Source: Pseudomonas putida (GTDB taxonomy: Bacteria > Pseudomonadota > Gammaproteobacteria > Pseudomonadales > Pseudomonadaceae). Taken from it: a stretch of DNA of 64,000 nt. Both the position numbers and the translations under genes were made by a program. The notes beneath the pieces were generated by a model. That model saw only the letters and a list, made by a program, of their open reading frames with translations. It was not told the DNA's origin and did not search any database. Shown here one piece after another: positions 43,912-52,940 of this stretch (positions are counted from its first letter, which is position 1; the number at the start of each line of letters is the position of its first letter). The stretch lies in assembly GCA_041879295.1 (NCBI GenBank), contig CP047152.1:2733501-2797500 (forward strand), written 5' to 3'.

Positions 43912-44763
43912 TCACAAGCGTAGCATCGGCCGCACCTGCTGCTGAAGGAAGTCGGTAACCGCCTTGATCCGTGGTGTGGCGCGCACATCTTTATGCACTG
44001 CCAGCCAGATTTCGATGCTCATGGTCTGTTCGGCGGTGCCTGCTTCCTTCAGGCCGTGTTCCTGTGCCATGAACGCGGGCAGGCAGGCAATGCCGATGCC
44101 GCCGGCACAGGCTTGGGCCTGGATGCGCAGGTCATTGCTGTGCAATGCGAACGGCTGCTGGCCGGCCTGGAGGTTGAGCCATAGCTGTTGTGGTGAACGG
44201 GCCTGGGACTCGTCGTAGCCGATGTAGCGCCTTGCCGTTGCGCTGGCCAGGTAACCGGGCGACGCGTACAGCCGGTAATCCAGGTGCCCCAGCAGGCTGA
44301 CCACCAGGGTTGGCTCTGTCGGCCTGGCCAGGGCGATGCTGATGTCCGCTTCGCGGCGTGCCAGGGATGCCTTGGATTTGCTGCCTACCAGTTTCAGGCG
44401 CAGCTGTGGGTAGCGCTGGTAGAGCTCGCCCAGGCGCCGGGCGACGATACTGCCCAGCAGCGCCGGTGGTGCCGAGAGCACCACTTCACCTTCCACTGCC
44501 TGTTGGCCGGCGCTGGCGAAATGCTCCAGGGCAAAAGAGGACATGGCCATCTGCTCGGCAAGTTCCGCAACACGTTGGCCTTCGTGGGTGAGGGCATAGG
44601 CGCGGGGGCGCCGGTCGACCAGCTTGAGCTTGAGCGACGCTTCGAGCGAGGCGATGCGCCGGGCCACGGTGGCGTGGTCGACACCCAGGGTCTTGGCGGC
44701 GGCCGACAGCGAGCCGGCCGAGCTGAAGGCGGAGAAATGGCGCAGGTCTTCCCAATCGAACAT
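43912..44763 (-). CDS. LysR-family regulator
   Basis: This 283-residue protein has a N-terminal winged helix (MFDWEDLRHFSAFSSAGSLS, TLGVDHATVARRIASLE) and the LysR effector domain. It is slightly shorter than the usual 290-310. It lies upstream of and in the same direction as the aldo/keto reductase, and downstream of the MFS exporter gene, so no divergent target defines its role. Effector unknown. Confidence 0.9.
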   Translation of the reverse strand: MFDWEDLRHFSAFSSAGSLSAAAKTLGVDHATVARRIASLEASLKLKLVDRRPRAYALTHEGQRVAELAEQMAMSSFALEHFASAGQQAVEGEVVLSAPPALLGSIVARRLGELYQRYPQLRLKLVGSKSKASLARREADISIALARPTEPTLVVSLLGHLDYRLYASPGYLASATARRYIGYDESQARSPQQLWLNLQAGQQPFALHSNDLRIQAQACAGGIGIACLPAFMAQEHGLKEAGTAEQTMSIEIWLAVHKDVRATPRIKAVTDFLQQQVRPMLRL

Positions 44764-44825
44764 GAATGACTCGGCAGTGGCGGGTGCATAACGGGGTAGG
44801 GTAACCCTTTATGACCAGGCCGGCT

Positions 44826-46010
44826 TCAATGCCCGCCTTTCATCCGCCGCGCCACCAGGTAGATGCCCAGGCCAGCCAGCGCAGTCGCGGCGCCGATGTA
44901 CCCGGTGCTGGTCCAGCCCATACCAGCAGTAATCGCCATGCCTCCCAGCCATGGCCCCAGGGCATTGGCCAGGTTGAACGCCGCATGGTTCGACGCCGCT
45001 GCCAGGCTTGGCGCTTCATGGGCAATGTCCATGAGGCGAATTTGTAGCGGTGCCGCCAGGGCGATCATGGTGCCCACCAGGCCGATGCCCAGCAGCAGGC
45101 TCCACAGCGCCTGGGCGGCGAAGGTAAAGAACAGCAATACGGCAATCGACCACATCAGTACCAGCCCCACAGCGCGGAACTGCAGGCGGTCGAACAGCTT
45201 GCCGCCTGCGATGTTGCCAACGATGCCGCCCACGCCGAACGCCGCCAGCCCGAACGGAATCCACTGTGGCGACACCTGGGTCACTTGCAGCATGGTCGGT
45301 GCCAGGTAGCTGAACACGCAGAACATGCCGGCAAAACCGATCGAAGCGATGGCCAGCGCCATCCATACCTGTGGGAGGGCAAAGGCCTGTAGCTCCTTGC
45401 GCGGGTCGCTGCGAGTTTCATCGTGGCGCTGGGGCACGAAACGCCAGACCAGGGCGATGGTGCACAGGGCGATCGCGCCGACTAGCACGAATGCCGAACG
45501 CCAGCCGAAGTACTGGCCCAGGAAGGTGGCAACCGGGTTGCCGAGCAACATGGCCAAGGTCAGTCCCATCATCACCCGGGCAACGGCCCCCGCGCGCTGA
45601 TCCTTGGCGACCATGCTTGAGGCCACCACTGCGGCAATGCCGAAGTAGGCGCCGTGGGGCAGGCCGCTGATGAAGCGGAATGCGACCAGGCCACCGAACG
45701 CGGGGGCAAAGGCAGTGGCCAGGTTGCCCACGGCATACAGCAGCATCAACAGCAGCAGCATGTGCTTGCGCAGCAGTTTGGCACCGAGAATGGCCAGCGT
45801 CGGGGCGCCAACCATCACCCCCAGCGCATAGGCGCTGATGGCATGGCCCACCTGCGGCTCGCTCAACTGCAAATTGCTGGCAATGTCGGGCATCAGGCCC
45901 ATGATGGCGAATTCGCCGGTGCCGATGGCAAAGCTGCCCAGTGCCATGGCGGCTTCCATCTTGGCGACGGTGCTTTTACTGGGTAGCGGGGGGCGTTCCT
46001 GGACTGACAT
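44826..46010 (-). CDS. MFS transporter, drug:H+ antiporter-1 type (AraJ/YdhP-like)
   Basis: This 394-residue membrane protein has about 12 helices and the DHA1 features GTGEFAIMGLMPDIASNLQ and SAYALGVMVGAPTLAILG, with FISGLPHGAYFG. Relatives export arabinose-like compounds or drugs; several are called AraJ or YdhP. It precedes the LysR and aldo/keto reductase genes on the same strand (63-base gap to the LysR start). Substrate unknown. Confidence 0.88.
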   Translation of the reverse strand: MSVQERPPLPSKSTVAKMEAAMALGSFAIGTGEFAIMGLMPDIASNLQLSEPQVGHAISAYALGVMVGAPTLAILGAKLLRKHMLLLLMLLYAVGNLATAFAPAFGGLVAFRFISGLPHGAYFGIAAVVASSMVAKDQRAGAVARVMMGLTLAMLLGNPVATFLGQYFGWRSAFVLVGAIALCTIALVWRFVPQRHDETRSDPRKELQAFALPQVWMALAIASIGFAGMFCVFSYLAPTMLQVTQVSPQWIPFGLAAFGVGGIVGNIAGGKLFDRLQFRAVGLVLMWSIAVLLFFTFAAQALWSLLLGIGLVGTMIALAAPLQIRLMDIAHEAPSLAAASNHAAFNLANALGPWLGGMAITAGMGWTSTGYIGAATALAGLGIYLVARRMKGGH

Positions 46011-46102
46011 CTGTATCCCTATTGAAACATGCTGAAACGTTCAAGGCGGGATGATAGTCAATCGATGGCAGCAACGTCGAGGACGCTGCCCCCGACAGGC
46101 CC

Positions 46103-46984
46103 TTAGCGTTCCAGGTAATGCGTCTGTGCAGCAAAGTCGATGAACCGCTTGCTGGCCAGCGACAGGTATTCCCCCGAGCGCCAGCACAAGCGGAAACTCA
46201 TCTGCTGTGCTGGCCGGAACGGCACGCCGACGATGCCTGGCGTGCGTTGCTGCACCGAGCGCAGCAGGGTCGCCACCCCCATGTTGTCCAGCGCGGCCTG
46301 CACCACCAGCGAGACGAAGTTGCTCTGTAGCGCCACCTGATAAGTGATGCCATGTTCGGCGAAGAACGCATCCAGAAGATGGCGTTGAACGAAGGTGCGA
46401 TCAAACACCACCATGTCGGTATTGCGCAGGTCTTCGGCGGTGAGGAAGGCTTTGCCGGCATAGGGGTGATCAGGGTGCATGCACGCCAGCATCTCGTCGC
46501 TGCCCAGCAGGATCGACTCCTTGTCGGGCGGCACACGCCGGGACTCCAGCAGCGCCAGGTCGATTTCCCGTTGCTCCAGGCGGTGGCCAATGTCCTCGGC
46601 ACTGCCTTCGAACACGGTCATCGCAATGCCCGGGTACAACTGGCGGAAGGCGTTCATCAACCCGGGGACGTAGTGCAGGCCGAACATCGGCGGAATACCC
46701 AGGCGTACTTCACCACGCTTGAGGTCGGCCATGTCGCGCAGTTCTTGTCGGGCAATGTCCATTTCGCGCAGGGCGGAGGCAATGCGCGGCAAGAACTGCT
46801 CGCCCTCTGCCGTGAGAATCACTTTGCGCGTGGTGCGGTTGAACAGGGTTACCCCCAGTTCTTCTTCCAGCCGGGTAACGGCCATGCTCAGCGCTGGCTG
46901 GGCGATGTGCAGGTGCTGCGCGGCCTTGGTGAAGCTGCCTTGGCGGACGATTTCGACACAGCAGCGCAATGCCTTGAGGTTCAT
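46103..46984 (-). CDS. LysR-family regulator divergent from acetolactate synthase
   Basis: This 293-residue protein begins MNLKALRCCVEIVRQGSFTK with the LysR winged helix (AAQHLHIAQPALSMAVTRLE) and a CysB/CatM-like effector domain. It is divergent from the acetolactate synthase gene with 185 bases between. That gap holds the palindrome GATGC-TAA-GCATC at 47030, a typical T-N11-A LysR box. This mirrors AlsR/alsS in bacilli, so acetolactate synthase is its probable target. Confidence 0.9.
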   Translation of the reverse strand: MNLKALRCCVEIVRQGSFTKAAQHLHIAQPALSMAVTRLEEELGVTLFNRTTRKVILTAEGEQFLPRIASALREMDIARQELRDMADLKRGEVRLGIPPMFGLHYVPGLMNAFRQLYPGIAMTVFEGSAEDIGHRLEQREIDLALLESRRVPPDKESILLGSDEMLACMHPDHPYAGKAFLTAEDLRNTDMVVFDRTFVQRHLLDAFFAEHGITYQVALQSNFVSLVVQAALDNMGVATLLRSVQQRTPGIVGVPFRPAQQMSFRLCWRSGEYLSLASKRFIDFAAQTHYLER

Positions 46985-47028
46985 TGAGGGGTGCTACCTT
47001 TCATGCGAGATGCATTTATAACGAACTG

Positions 47029-47043
47029 TGATGCTAAGCATCA
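47029..47043. promoter_or_regulatory. Putative LysR operator between the LysR gene and acetolactate synthase
   Basis: TGATGCTAAGCATCA is a perfect 15-base palindrome (7-base arms around one base). It lies 45 bases from the LysR start and 127 bases from the synthase start in an AT-rich divergent promoter region. Its spacing fits the T-N11-A pattern of LysR-type regulators. Confidence 0.6.
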
Positions 47044-47169
47044 TAACAATATATTTATTATTATTAACCAGAGGGCCTACGATGCGCGCCACTGAGACAT
47101 CCTGCAACATCTCAGTCACGCAGTTTAATAAATCTGCAATCCCACAAAGATTTTGAGGTAGTACCCCAA

Positions 47170-48813
47170 ATGGCCAAGGCCGCCGATGTCGTTGTGCAAT
47201 GCCTGGAAAATGAAGGTGTCGAGTATGTATTCGGCATCCCCGGCGAGGAAAACCTCGACCTGCTCGAATCCCTGCGCAAGTCGAAGATCAAGCTGGTACT
47301 GACCCGTCACGAGCAGTCTGCAGGTTTCATGGCTGCCACCTACGGTCGCTTGACCGGCAAGACCGGCGTCAGCCTGTCGACCCTCGGCCCTGGTGCCACC
47401 AACCTCGTGACCGCCAGCGCCTACGCCTACCTGGGCGGCATGCCGATGATGATGATCACCGGGCAGAAGCCGATCAAGAAGTCCAAGCAGGGTCGCTTCC
47501 AGATCATTGACGTGTGCGGCATGATGGACCCCATCACCAAGTACACCCACCAGTTCGCCTCGGCCGACAACATCCCGGCCCGCATGCGCGAAGCCTTCCG
47601 CCTGGCCGAAGAAGAAAAGCCGGGCGCGGTGCACCTGGAGCTGCCGGAAGACATCGCCGCCGAGCAGACCGACGCGCTGCCGATCCCGCGCAGCCTGCAC
47701 CGCCGCCCGCTGGCCGAGCACGTGGCCATCGAAGCCGCTATAGAAAAACTGCAGAACGCGCGTAACCCGATCCTGGTGATCGGTGCCGGCGCCAACCGCA
47801 AGATGACCGCCAAGGTCCTCAAGCAACTGATCGACAAGACCGGCATCCCGTTCATCACCACCCAAATGGGTAAAGGTGTGGTCGACGAGCGCCACCCGCG
47901 CTTCTTGGGTAACGCTGCCCTGTCGTCCGGTGACTTCGTTCACCGCGCCATCGAAGCGGCTGACCTGATCATCAACATCGGCCACGACGTTATCGAAAAG
48001 CCGCCGTTCTTCATGGTCCGTGGCGGCACCGAAGTCATCCACATCAGCTTCCGCTCTGCCGAAGTCGATGCCGTGTACTTCCCGCAGGTGGAAGTGATCG
48101 GCGACATCGCCAATGCCGTGTGGCAGATCAGCGAAGCGCTGAATGACACTTCGCACTGGGACTTCACCCGCCTGATGGCCATCCGTGAAGCCAACGAAGC
48201 ACAGATCGCCGAAGGCGCCGACGACGACCGCTTCCCGGTCTACCCACAGCGCATGGTTGCTGACATCCGTCGTGTATTGCCATCCGAAGGCATCGTCGCC
48301 CTGGACAACGGCATCTACAAGATCTGGTTCGCCCGCAACTACAAGGCGCACAAGCCGAACACCGTGCTGCTGGACAACGCCCTGGCGACCATGGGCGCCG
48401 GTCTGCCATCGGCAATGGCTGCGCACCTGGTGCACCCGGACCGCCCGGTAATCTCGGTGTGCGGCGACGGCGGCTTCATGATGAACAGCCAGGAACTGGA
48501 AACTGCAGTACGTCTGGGCATGCACATCACCGTGGTGATCCTGCGTGACGACGGCTACGGCATGATCCGCTGGAAGCAGGCCAACATGGGCTTCACCGAT
48601 TTCGGCCTGGACTACGGCAACCCGGACTTCGTCAAGTATGCCGAAGCCTACGGCGCCAACGGCCACCGCGTGGAAAGTGCCGAAGGGCTGCTGCCGCTGC
48701 TGGAGCACTGCATCAAGACCCCGGGCGTGCACGTGATCGACTGCCCGGTCGATTACAGCGAGAACGACCGCATCCTCAACAGCGAGCTGCGTGAGCGCGC
48801 GCTGGCGGTGTAA
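47170..48813 (+). CDS. alsS: Acetolactate synthase, catabolic (FAD-independent) type
   Basis: This 547-residue thiamine-diphosphate enzyme condenses two pyruvates to 2-acetolactate. The activating Glu is in VLTRHEQSAGFMAATYGRL, and STLGPGATNL and GDGGFMMNSQELETAV follow. In the cofactor motif the metal-ligand position after GDG reads RDDGYGM, with Asp where anabolic synthases have Asn, as in catabolic AlsS/BudB proteins. It has no small regulatory subunit next to it and no acetolactate decarboxylase gene in the window, so the product may feed diacetyl/acetoin formation elsewhere. A strong terminator follows at 48868. Confidence 0.88.
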   Translation: MAKAADVVVQCLENEGVEYVFGIPGEENLDLLESLRKSKIKLVLTRHEQSAGFMAATYGRLTGKTGVSLSTLGPGATNLVTASAYAYLGGMPMMMITGQKPIKKSKQGRFQIIDVCGMMDPITKYTHQFASADNIPARMREAFRLAEEEKPGAVHLELPEDIAAEQTDALPIPRSLHRRPLAEHVAIEAAIEKLQNARNPILVIGAGANRKMTAKVLKQLIDKTGIPFITTQMGKGVVDERHPRFLGNAALSSGDFVHRAIEAADLIINIGHDVIEKPPFFMVRGGTEVIHISFRSAEVDAVYFPQVEVIGDIANAVWQISEALNDTSHWDFTRLMAIREANEAQIAEGADDDRFPVYPQRMVADIRRVLPSEGIVALDNGIYKIWFARNYKAHKPNTVLLDNALATMGAGLPSAMAAHLVHPDRPVISVCGDGGFMMNSQELETAVRLGMHITVVILRDDGYGMIRWKQANMGFTDFGLDYGNPDFVKYAEAYGANGHRVESAEGLLPLLEHCIKTPGVHVIDCPVDYSENDRILNSELRERALAV

Positions 48814-48867
48814 GCCCTGACAGGTCGGCGCCGTCCTTTTTCAGGGGCGGCATTGTGCTGCGAAGAG

Positions 48868-48911
48868 GCCCGTATAGCTGACAGTGATATGTCGGCTTTA
48901 CGGGCTTTTTC
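48868..48911. terminator. Strong rho-independent terminator after acetolactate synthase
   Basis: GCCCGTATAGCTGACA pairs with TGTCGGCTTTACGGGC (16 positions, one mismatch and one G-T pair) around a six-base loop, followed by TTTTTC. It stands 54 bases after the synthase stop and before the convergent phytochrome stop; the A/G-rich opposite flank makes it mainly a plus-strand terminator. Confidence 0.88.
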
Positions 48912-48939
48912 ATGGCACAAGGCTGCCTCTGTATCCCAC

Positions 48940-51483
48940 TCACCGCAGATCAAGCAGGCCTTGCAGGCTGGCCAGAATGGCATTGGCGTCGTAGGGCTTG
49001 CGCGCGACGGGCACATGCTGCAAATGCTCGGGAATGCTGATGCCTTCGCCATAGCCGGTGGCAAAGAGGAACGGAACCTGCCGGCGAACCAGTTCATCCG
49101 CTACGGAAATGGAGGTTCCGGTGCCCAGGTTGACATCCAGTATTGCCGCGTCCGGTTTGTGGCTGCCAAGCAGTTGCATGGCTTGGTCCTCGGAACTGGC
49201 GGTGATCACGTCCTTGATTTGCGCATCATTGAGGATTTGCTCCAGGCCTACTGCAATCACCAGTTGATCCTCGAGTATCAGCACACGCAAGCCCGAGCAC
49301 GCTGAAAAGGCACCGTTTGCATGGGCCAGAGGCGTGGCCGGGAAAGCGGTTTCTGCCGCTTCGGCTACGGAAAGGTGCTTGGCCGGGATTCTGAAAAAGC
49401 CTTGCAGGCCTTCGGGGTGATATTCCACCGTGCTGGTGCCACCCAGGTCGAACGGGATGCTGCGGTCGATCAGCACCGTGCCGAAGCCGCTGCGGTTGGG
49501 CGGGCGTACCGTTGGCCCACCACTTTCACGCCAACTGATGGCACAGGCGTGGGTGGCGTCGATTGCCCAGCTCACCGAAAGCTTGCCGCCGGCCCGCGAT
49601 AGCGCACCATACTTGGCCGCGTTGGTGGCCAGTTCGTGCAGCACCAGCGCCATGACCGAGTACGCGCGCGCATCGAGGATGACGTTCGGGCCCTGCAATT
49701 CGATCACGCTGGCAGCCGTGCGATAGGGCGAAAGCTCGGCCTCCAGCAGATTCGTCAGGCGCCCGCCACCGTCACCACGCACCACCTGGTCGTGGGCCAA
49801 CGACAATGCCTGGATACGCCCTTTCAGCGTTGCCACATAGTCCTGCAGGGTCTGGCTCTCCGGGGTCGGATGGGCAACCAGCGCACCAATCAGCGACAGG
49901 ATGTTCTTGACCCTGTGGTTGAGCTCTTCGTTGAGCATGCGCTGGCGCACTTCAGCCTTGGCGCGTTCACTGGCGAGCAGCTCGCTGTTGTGCAGCACCA
50001 CTTCAACGATAGCTGTACGGATGGCATCGCCAAACTGGCGGTCCTGCTCGGTCCAGGGTAGCGACTGCTGGTGAACGGTTTCTTTCCAGATGGCGAAGCT
50101 TTTGCGTGGCGTCAGGCGATCGCCCAACGCGCCGCTGTCATAGGTTTTGTTCGGGTCCCCGGCCCAGTCGAGTGTCTCGACCACCTCCTTGCGGAAGAAG
50201 ATCAAGTAATCCCTTGGGTGTTGCGACATCGGGATGATCAGCACACCCGACACATCATTAAAATACGCCTGGGCCGACGGGATCACTGTCGACAGGCGAT
50301 TGGACGCCCAGATTCGGCCTTCGCTGACCATGTCTGCCAGGCGCAGCAGATCAGGCACGGCCGTTTGGGGCGGCGCCAGCCCTGCGGACGACCAGCGGCC
50401 CAGCAGTGACATGCCGATGCCGTCGCAGGGAATCAGCGACATCAATCGGGGCAGGCGTGCATGGAAGAACCCATCGATGTCCGCAGCCTGGTTGGCGTCG
50501 CGCAGCATGCTGTCCAGCGCTTTGTGGATGCGCACGGCGGCTTCGAGTTTTTGCCGGCTACGCAGGGTCTCGATATGCAGGGAGAAGAACTCACCGAACA
50601 TTTCGGCGGCCACACGTTGCCCCATGGCCAGCGTGCGCGGTGCGTAGTGATGGCAGGCAATCATTCCCCACAGCTCGCCGTTGACGATGACCGAAATCGA
50701 CATCGAGGCGCCCACGCCCATGTTGCACAGGTATTCGCAATGAATCGGCGAGACACTGCGCAGGTGCGCGTAGGACAGGTCGAGCGGTTCGCCCGAGGGG
50801 TCGAGCACCGGGTTGATGGCGACCGTTTTGAACTGGGCGTCGGAGATTACCCGGATCGGGTTGCGCAGGTAGAGCGCGCGGGCTTGCTGGGGGATATCGG
50901 AGGCCGGGAAGTACTGGCCCATGAAGCTTTCGAGGTCGCCACGCTTGGCCTCGGCAACCACCTTGCCGGCGCCGTCTGCTCCCAGCTGGTAGATCATTAC
51001 CCGGTCGTAACCGAGCACCGCCCTGACAAAACGGGCGGCATCGCGGAACAGCTTGCTGGTCTGGTCGATTTCGCGTAGTTGGGCAATCAGCGTGCGCGCC
51101 AGCTCGATCGGTTCGGCGATGCTCGCGCCAGCGGGCTCGAATTCGAGGATTGCCGTGCCTTTGTACAAGTGGGCGGCGATGTCGACGGCCTCGCCGTTGG
51201 GCAGCGTCACGCCGAAACTGAGCGCGGGCCGCGAGGCGTCCCGGGTACGGGCTAGTGCATTGCGAAGCGTATGCGCGACCTCGTCGCCCAGCACCGCGTG
51301 CAGTTTCTGACCATTGATATCGTTTGGTACACCCAGCACTTGTGGGGCGTTGACCGAATGGCGCAGCACCACGGTCGCTGAGGCATCACAGGCCAGCAGG
51401 CAGCCATGGGGCTGGATGCTCCCGGGAATCTGGATGGGCTCCCGGTCGCAGTTGGTCAGGTTAACTTGGGGATTGTAGGTCAT
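48940..51483 (-). CDS. Bacteriophytochrome histidine kinase with C-terminal receiver
   Basis: This 847-residue red/far-red photoreceptor has PAS (about 1-110), GAF (130-300), PHY (310-490), an HWE/HisKA_2 kinase (510-710) and a receiver domain (730-845). The biliverdin-attaching Cys is Cys12 in TNCDREPIQIPGSIQPHG. The GAF domain has PASDIPQQARALYLRNP and SPIHCEYLCNMGVGASMS with the chromophore His. The kinase His is in LNEELNHRVKNILSL, of the HWE/HisKA_2 type rather than the classical HisKA. The receiver Asp is in AAILDVNLGTG. No heme oxygenase (bphO) gene is next to it, so biliverdin must come from elsewhere. It converges with the acetolactate synthase. Confidence 0.95.
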   Translation of the reverse strand: MTYNPQVNLTNCDREPIQIPGSIQPHGCLLACDASATVVLRHSVNAPQVLGVPNDINGQKLHAVLGDEVAHTLRNALARTRDASRPALSFGVTLPNGEAVDIAAHLYKGTAILEFEPAGASIAEPIELARTLIAQLREIDQTSKLFRDAARFVRAVLGYDRVMIYQLGADGAGKVVAEAKRGDLESFMGQYFPASDIPQQARALYLRNPIRVISDAQFKTVAINPVLDPSGEPLDLSYAHLRSVSPIHCEYLCNMGVGASMSISVIVNGELWGMIACHHYAPRTLAMGQRVAAEMFGEFFSLHIETLRSRQKLEAAVRIHKALDSMLRDANQAADIDGFFHARLPRLMSLIPCDGIGMSLLGRWSSAGLAPPQTAVPDLLRLADMVSEGRIWASNRLSTVIPSAQAYFNDVSGVLIIPMSQHPRDYLIFFRKEVVETLDWAGDPNKTYDSGALGDRLTPRKSFAIWKETVHQQSLPWTEQDRQFGDAIRTAIVEVVLHNSELLASERAKAEVRQRMLNEELNHRVKNILSLIGALVAHPTPESQTLQDYVATLKGRIQALSLAHDQVVRGDGGGRLTNLLEAELSPYRTAASVIELQGPNVILDARAYSVMALVLHELATNAAKYGALSRAGGKLSVSWAIDATHACAISWRESGGPTVRPPNRSGFGTVLIDRSIPFDLGGTSTVEYHPEGLQGFFRIPAKHLSVAEAAETAFPATPLAHANGAFSACSGLRVLILEDQLVIAVGLEQILNDAQIKDVITASSEDQAMQLLGSHKPDAAILDVNLGTGTSISVADELVRRQVPFLFATGYGEGISIPEHLQHVPVARKPYDANAILASLQGLLDLR

Positions 51484-51708
51484 TGGCCCGTGCCTGTGGG
51501 TAAGGGGAGGCGGGCAGCAGGTCCGCCATCGTGCGTCAGCCTAGCAGGCATTGCACGCCTTGGGGATGGCGGGCCGCTCCAGTCCAGGGCAGTGCGCTGC
51601 TGCTGATGAGTCAGCTTTGGAGTACAGATGTGCTCTTTTCGAGAATCGCTTGAAGGCAAGCTGCGATCAATGGTCTCATCCCGCGCTTGAGCCAACTGGT
51701 ATTGCAAG

Positions 51709-52326
51709 ATGAACCGCCCACTGTTTATTTCCATCGATGGGCCCAAGGGTACCGGCAAGACCACGCTGCTGGAGGCCGTCACTCAAGCCTTGCGGCTGGA
51801 CGGGAACAAGGTGATCCGCCTCTGCGAAAGAAAGAATGACCCTCACCGGGGCGAGACCATGGCCTTGGTCAACCAGCTTTCCAGAAGCCCTTGCCAGGAC
51901 CTTGAGTTCAAGGTTTGCGAGCGCTTCGCTGAAAGCCGCGCCTGGATTTCCCGGCATGTACTGCCCAGGCAGCCCGCTGACAGCATCATCCTGATTGATC
52001 GCTGGTACCCCTCTGACGCTGCATTTCGCCGCACTGTGCCGTTTGACAAGATCCTGCGCCTGAACCTCGAACGGAACGTGCAAGTACCCGATCTGCATGT
52101 CGGTGTGGTCACAACGCCTGAAACCTCATGGGCAAGGGCCGCGGCGCGCACACGTGGGCTGGGCAGTACGGTGATCCATAACCTGGATGAACAGGTTGCC
52201 TGTACCGAGGCGTTCGAGCGTGCAGTTACAGAGCAAGGCTGGGTGCTGTGCCGCAATGAAGGGACTGTCGACGAGGCAACGCGGCAGGTCGTTCGCGAGA
52301 TTCAGGGCGTGCTTCGACACCTCTGA
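51709..52326 (+). CDS. Orphan thymidylate-kinase-like P-loop protein
   Basis: This 205-residue protein opens MNRPLFISIDGPKGTGKTTL, with the P-loop GPKGTGKT at residues 11-18 of the thymidylate/nucleoside-monophosphate kinase fold. It continues with LIDRWYPSDAAFRR (the DRW/DR(Y/W)-type motif) and ARAAARTRGLG as a lid-like basic region. It is diverged from the chromosomal tmk, which usually sits with holB. The real substrate could be another nucleotide or a small molecule. It stands alone, convergent with the Lrp-type gene, 29 bases between the stops. Confidence 0.75.
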   Translation: MNRPLFISIDGPKGTGKTTLLEAVTQALRLDGNKVIRLCERKNDPHRGETMALVNQLSRSPCQDLEFKVCERFAESRAWISRHVLPRQPADSIILIDRWYPSDAAFRRTVPFDKILRLNLERNVQVPDLHVGVVTTPETSWARAAARTRGLGSTVIHNLDEQVACTEAFERAVTEQGWVLCRNEGTVDEATRQVVREIQGVLRHL

Positions 52327-52355
52327 GGCAGGGGTGAATACTGCCTTTGCAGGTA

Positions 52356-52796
52356 TCAGGCGCCCTGCCGGTCGATGTCACGGCGCAGGACTACCGACGT
52401 GGTGATGTCATCCACCGATTCGTGACGTGCCACGTTGTCGCGTACCTGGTTGAGGTCGTCGATCGTCCGGGTCTCCACTTCAACCACCAGGTCAAGCTGA
52501 CCGCTCACCGATGAAACCCGTCGCACGCGCGCGTCCGTTGCCAACTGGTCGAGCAGCCCCATGGCAGGCGTGCGCTGCAACGTCACCAGCAAGATGGCGC
52601 GTATGACGTTGGCGTCTATTTCGCCGATGTCAGCGCGATAACCGCGAATGATTCCGCTGCGTTCAAGGTTGGCTACCCGCTCGGTGGTGGCGCTTCTGGA
52701 AAGGCCTATGCGGCCGGCTAGTGCCTTGAGCGCAATGCGCGCGTCCTTTGACAGTACCTCAAGAATCTCACGATCTTTAGCGTCCAGATCACGCAT
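52356..52796 (-). CDS. Lrp/AsnC-family regulator
   Basis: This 146-residue protein has an N-terminal helix-turn-helix (DREILEVLSKDARIALKALA, GRIGLSRSATTERVANLE) and the C-terminal effector-binding RAM domain. It is divergent from the kinase/M23/aminotransferase fusion gene; the 144-base gap contains a perfect interrupted palindrome at 52826-52845. Lrp-type regulators adjacent to amino-acid or aminotransferase genes normally control them, so the fusion is the likely target and an amino acid the likely effector. Confidence 0.93.
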   Translation of the reverse strand: MRDLDAKDREILEVLSKDARIALKALAGRIGLSRSATTERVANLERSGIIRGYRADIGEIDANVIRAILLVTLQRTPAMGLLDQLATDARVRRVSSVSGQLDLVVEVETRTIDDLNQVRDNVARHESVDDITTSVVLRRDIDRQGA

Positions 52797-52825
52797 TCCA
52801 CCCCCTTGATAAACTTGCCGTCATT

Positions 52826-52845
52826 ATGCCGGTCGGAACCGGCAT
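52826..52845. promoter_or_regulatory. Putative operator of the Lrp-type regulator
   Basis: ATGCCGGT and ACCGGCAT form a perfect inverted repeat around CGGA, preceded and followed by CATTATGCC-like repeats. It lies 29 bases from the Lrp start and 95 bases from the fusion start, in the shared promoter region. Confidence 0.6.
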
Positions 52846-52940
52846 TATGCCTGTTGCGCCCGACCGTATGCAGGGTGTCCGTTTCGGCTGTGCATGACAA
52901 GCTATTGCAAAAACAATTCGCGCGCTCGGAACCTGATGAT

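Noticed and set aside
47125..48732. 535-codon minus-strand frame antisense to acetolactate synthase
   Set aside because: The plus strand encodes an unambiguous thiamine-diphosphate enzyme; the minus product is His/Val-rich without domains.
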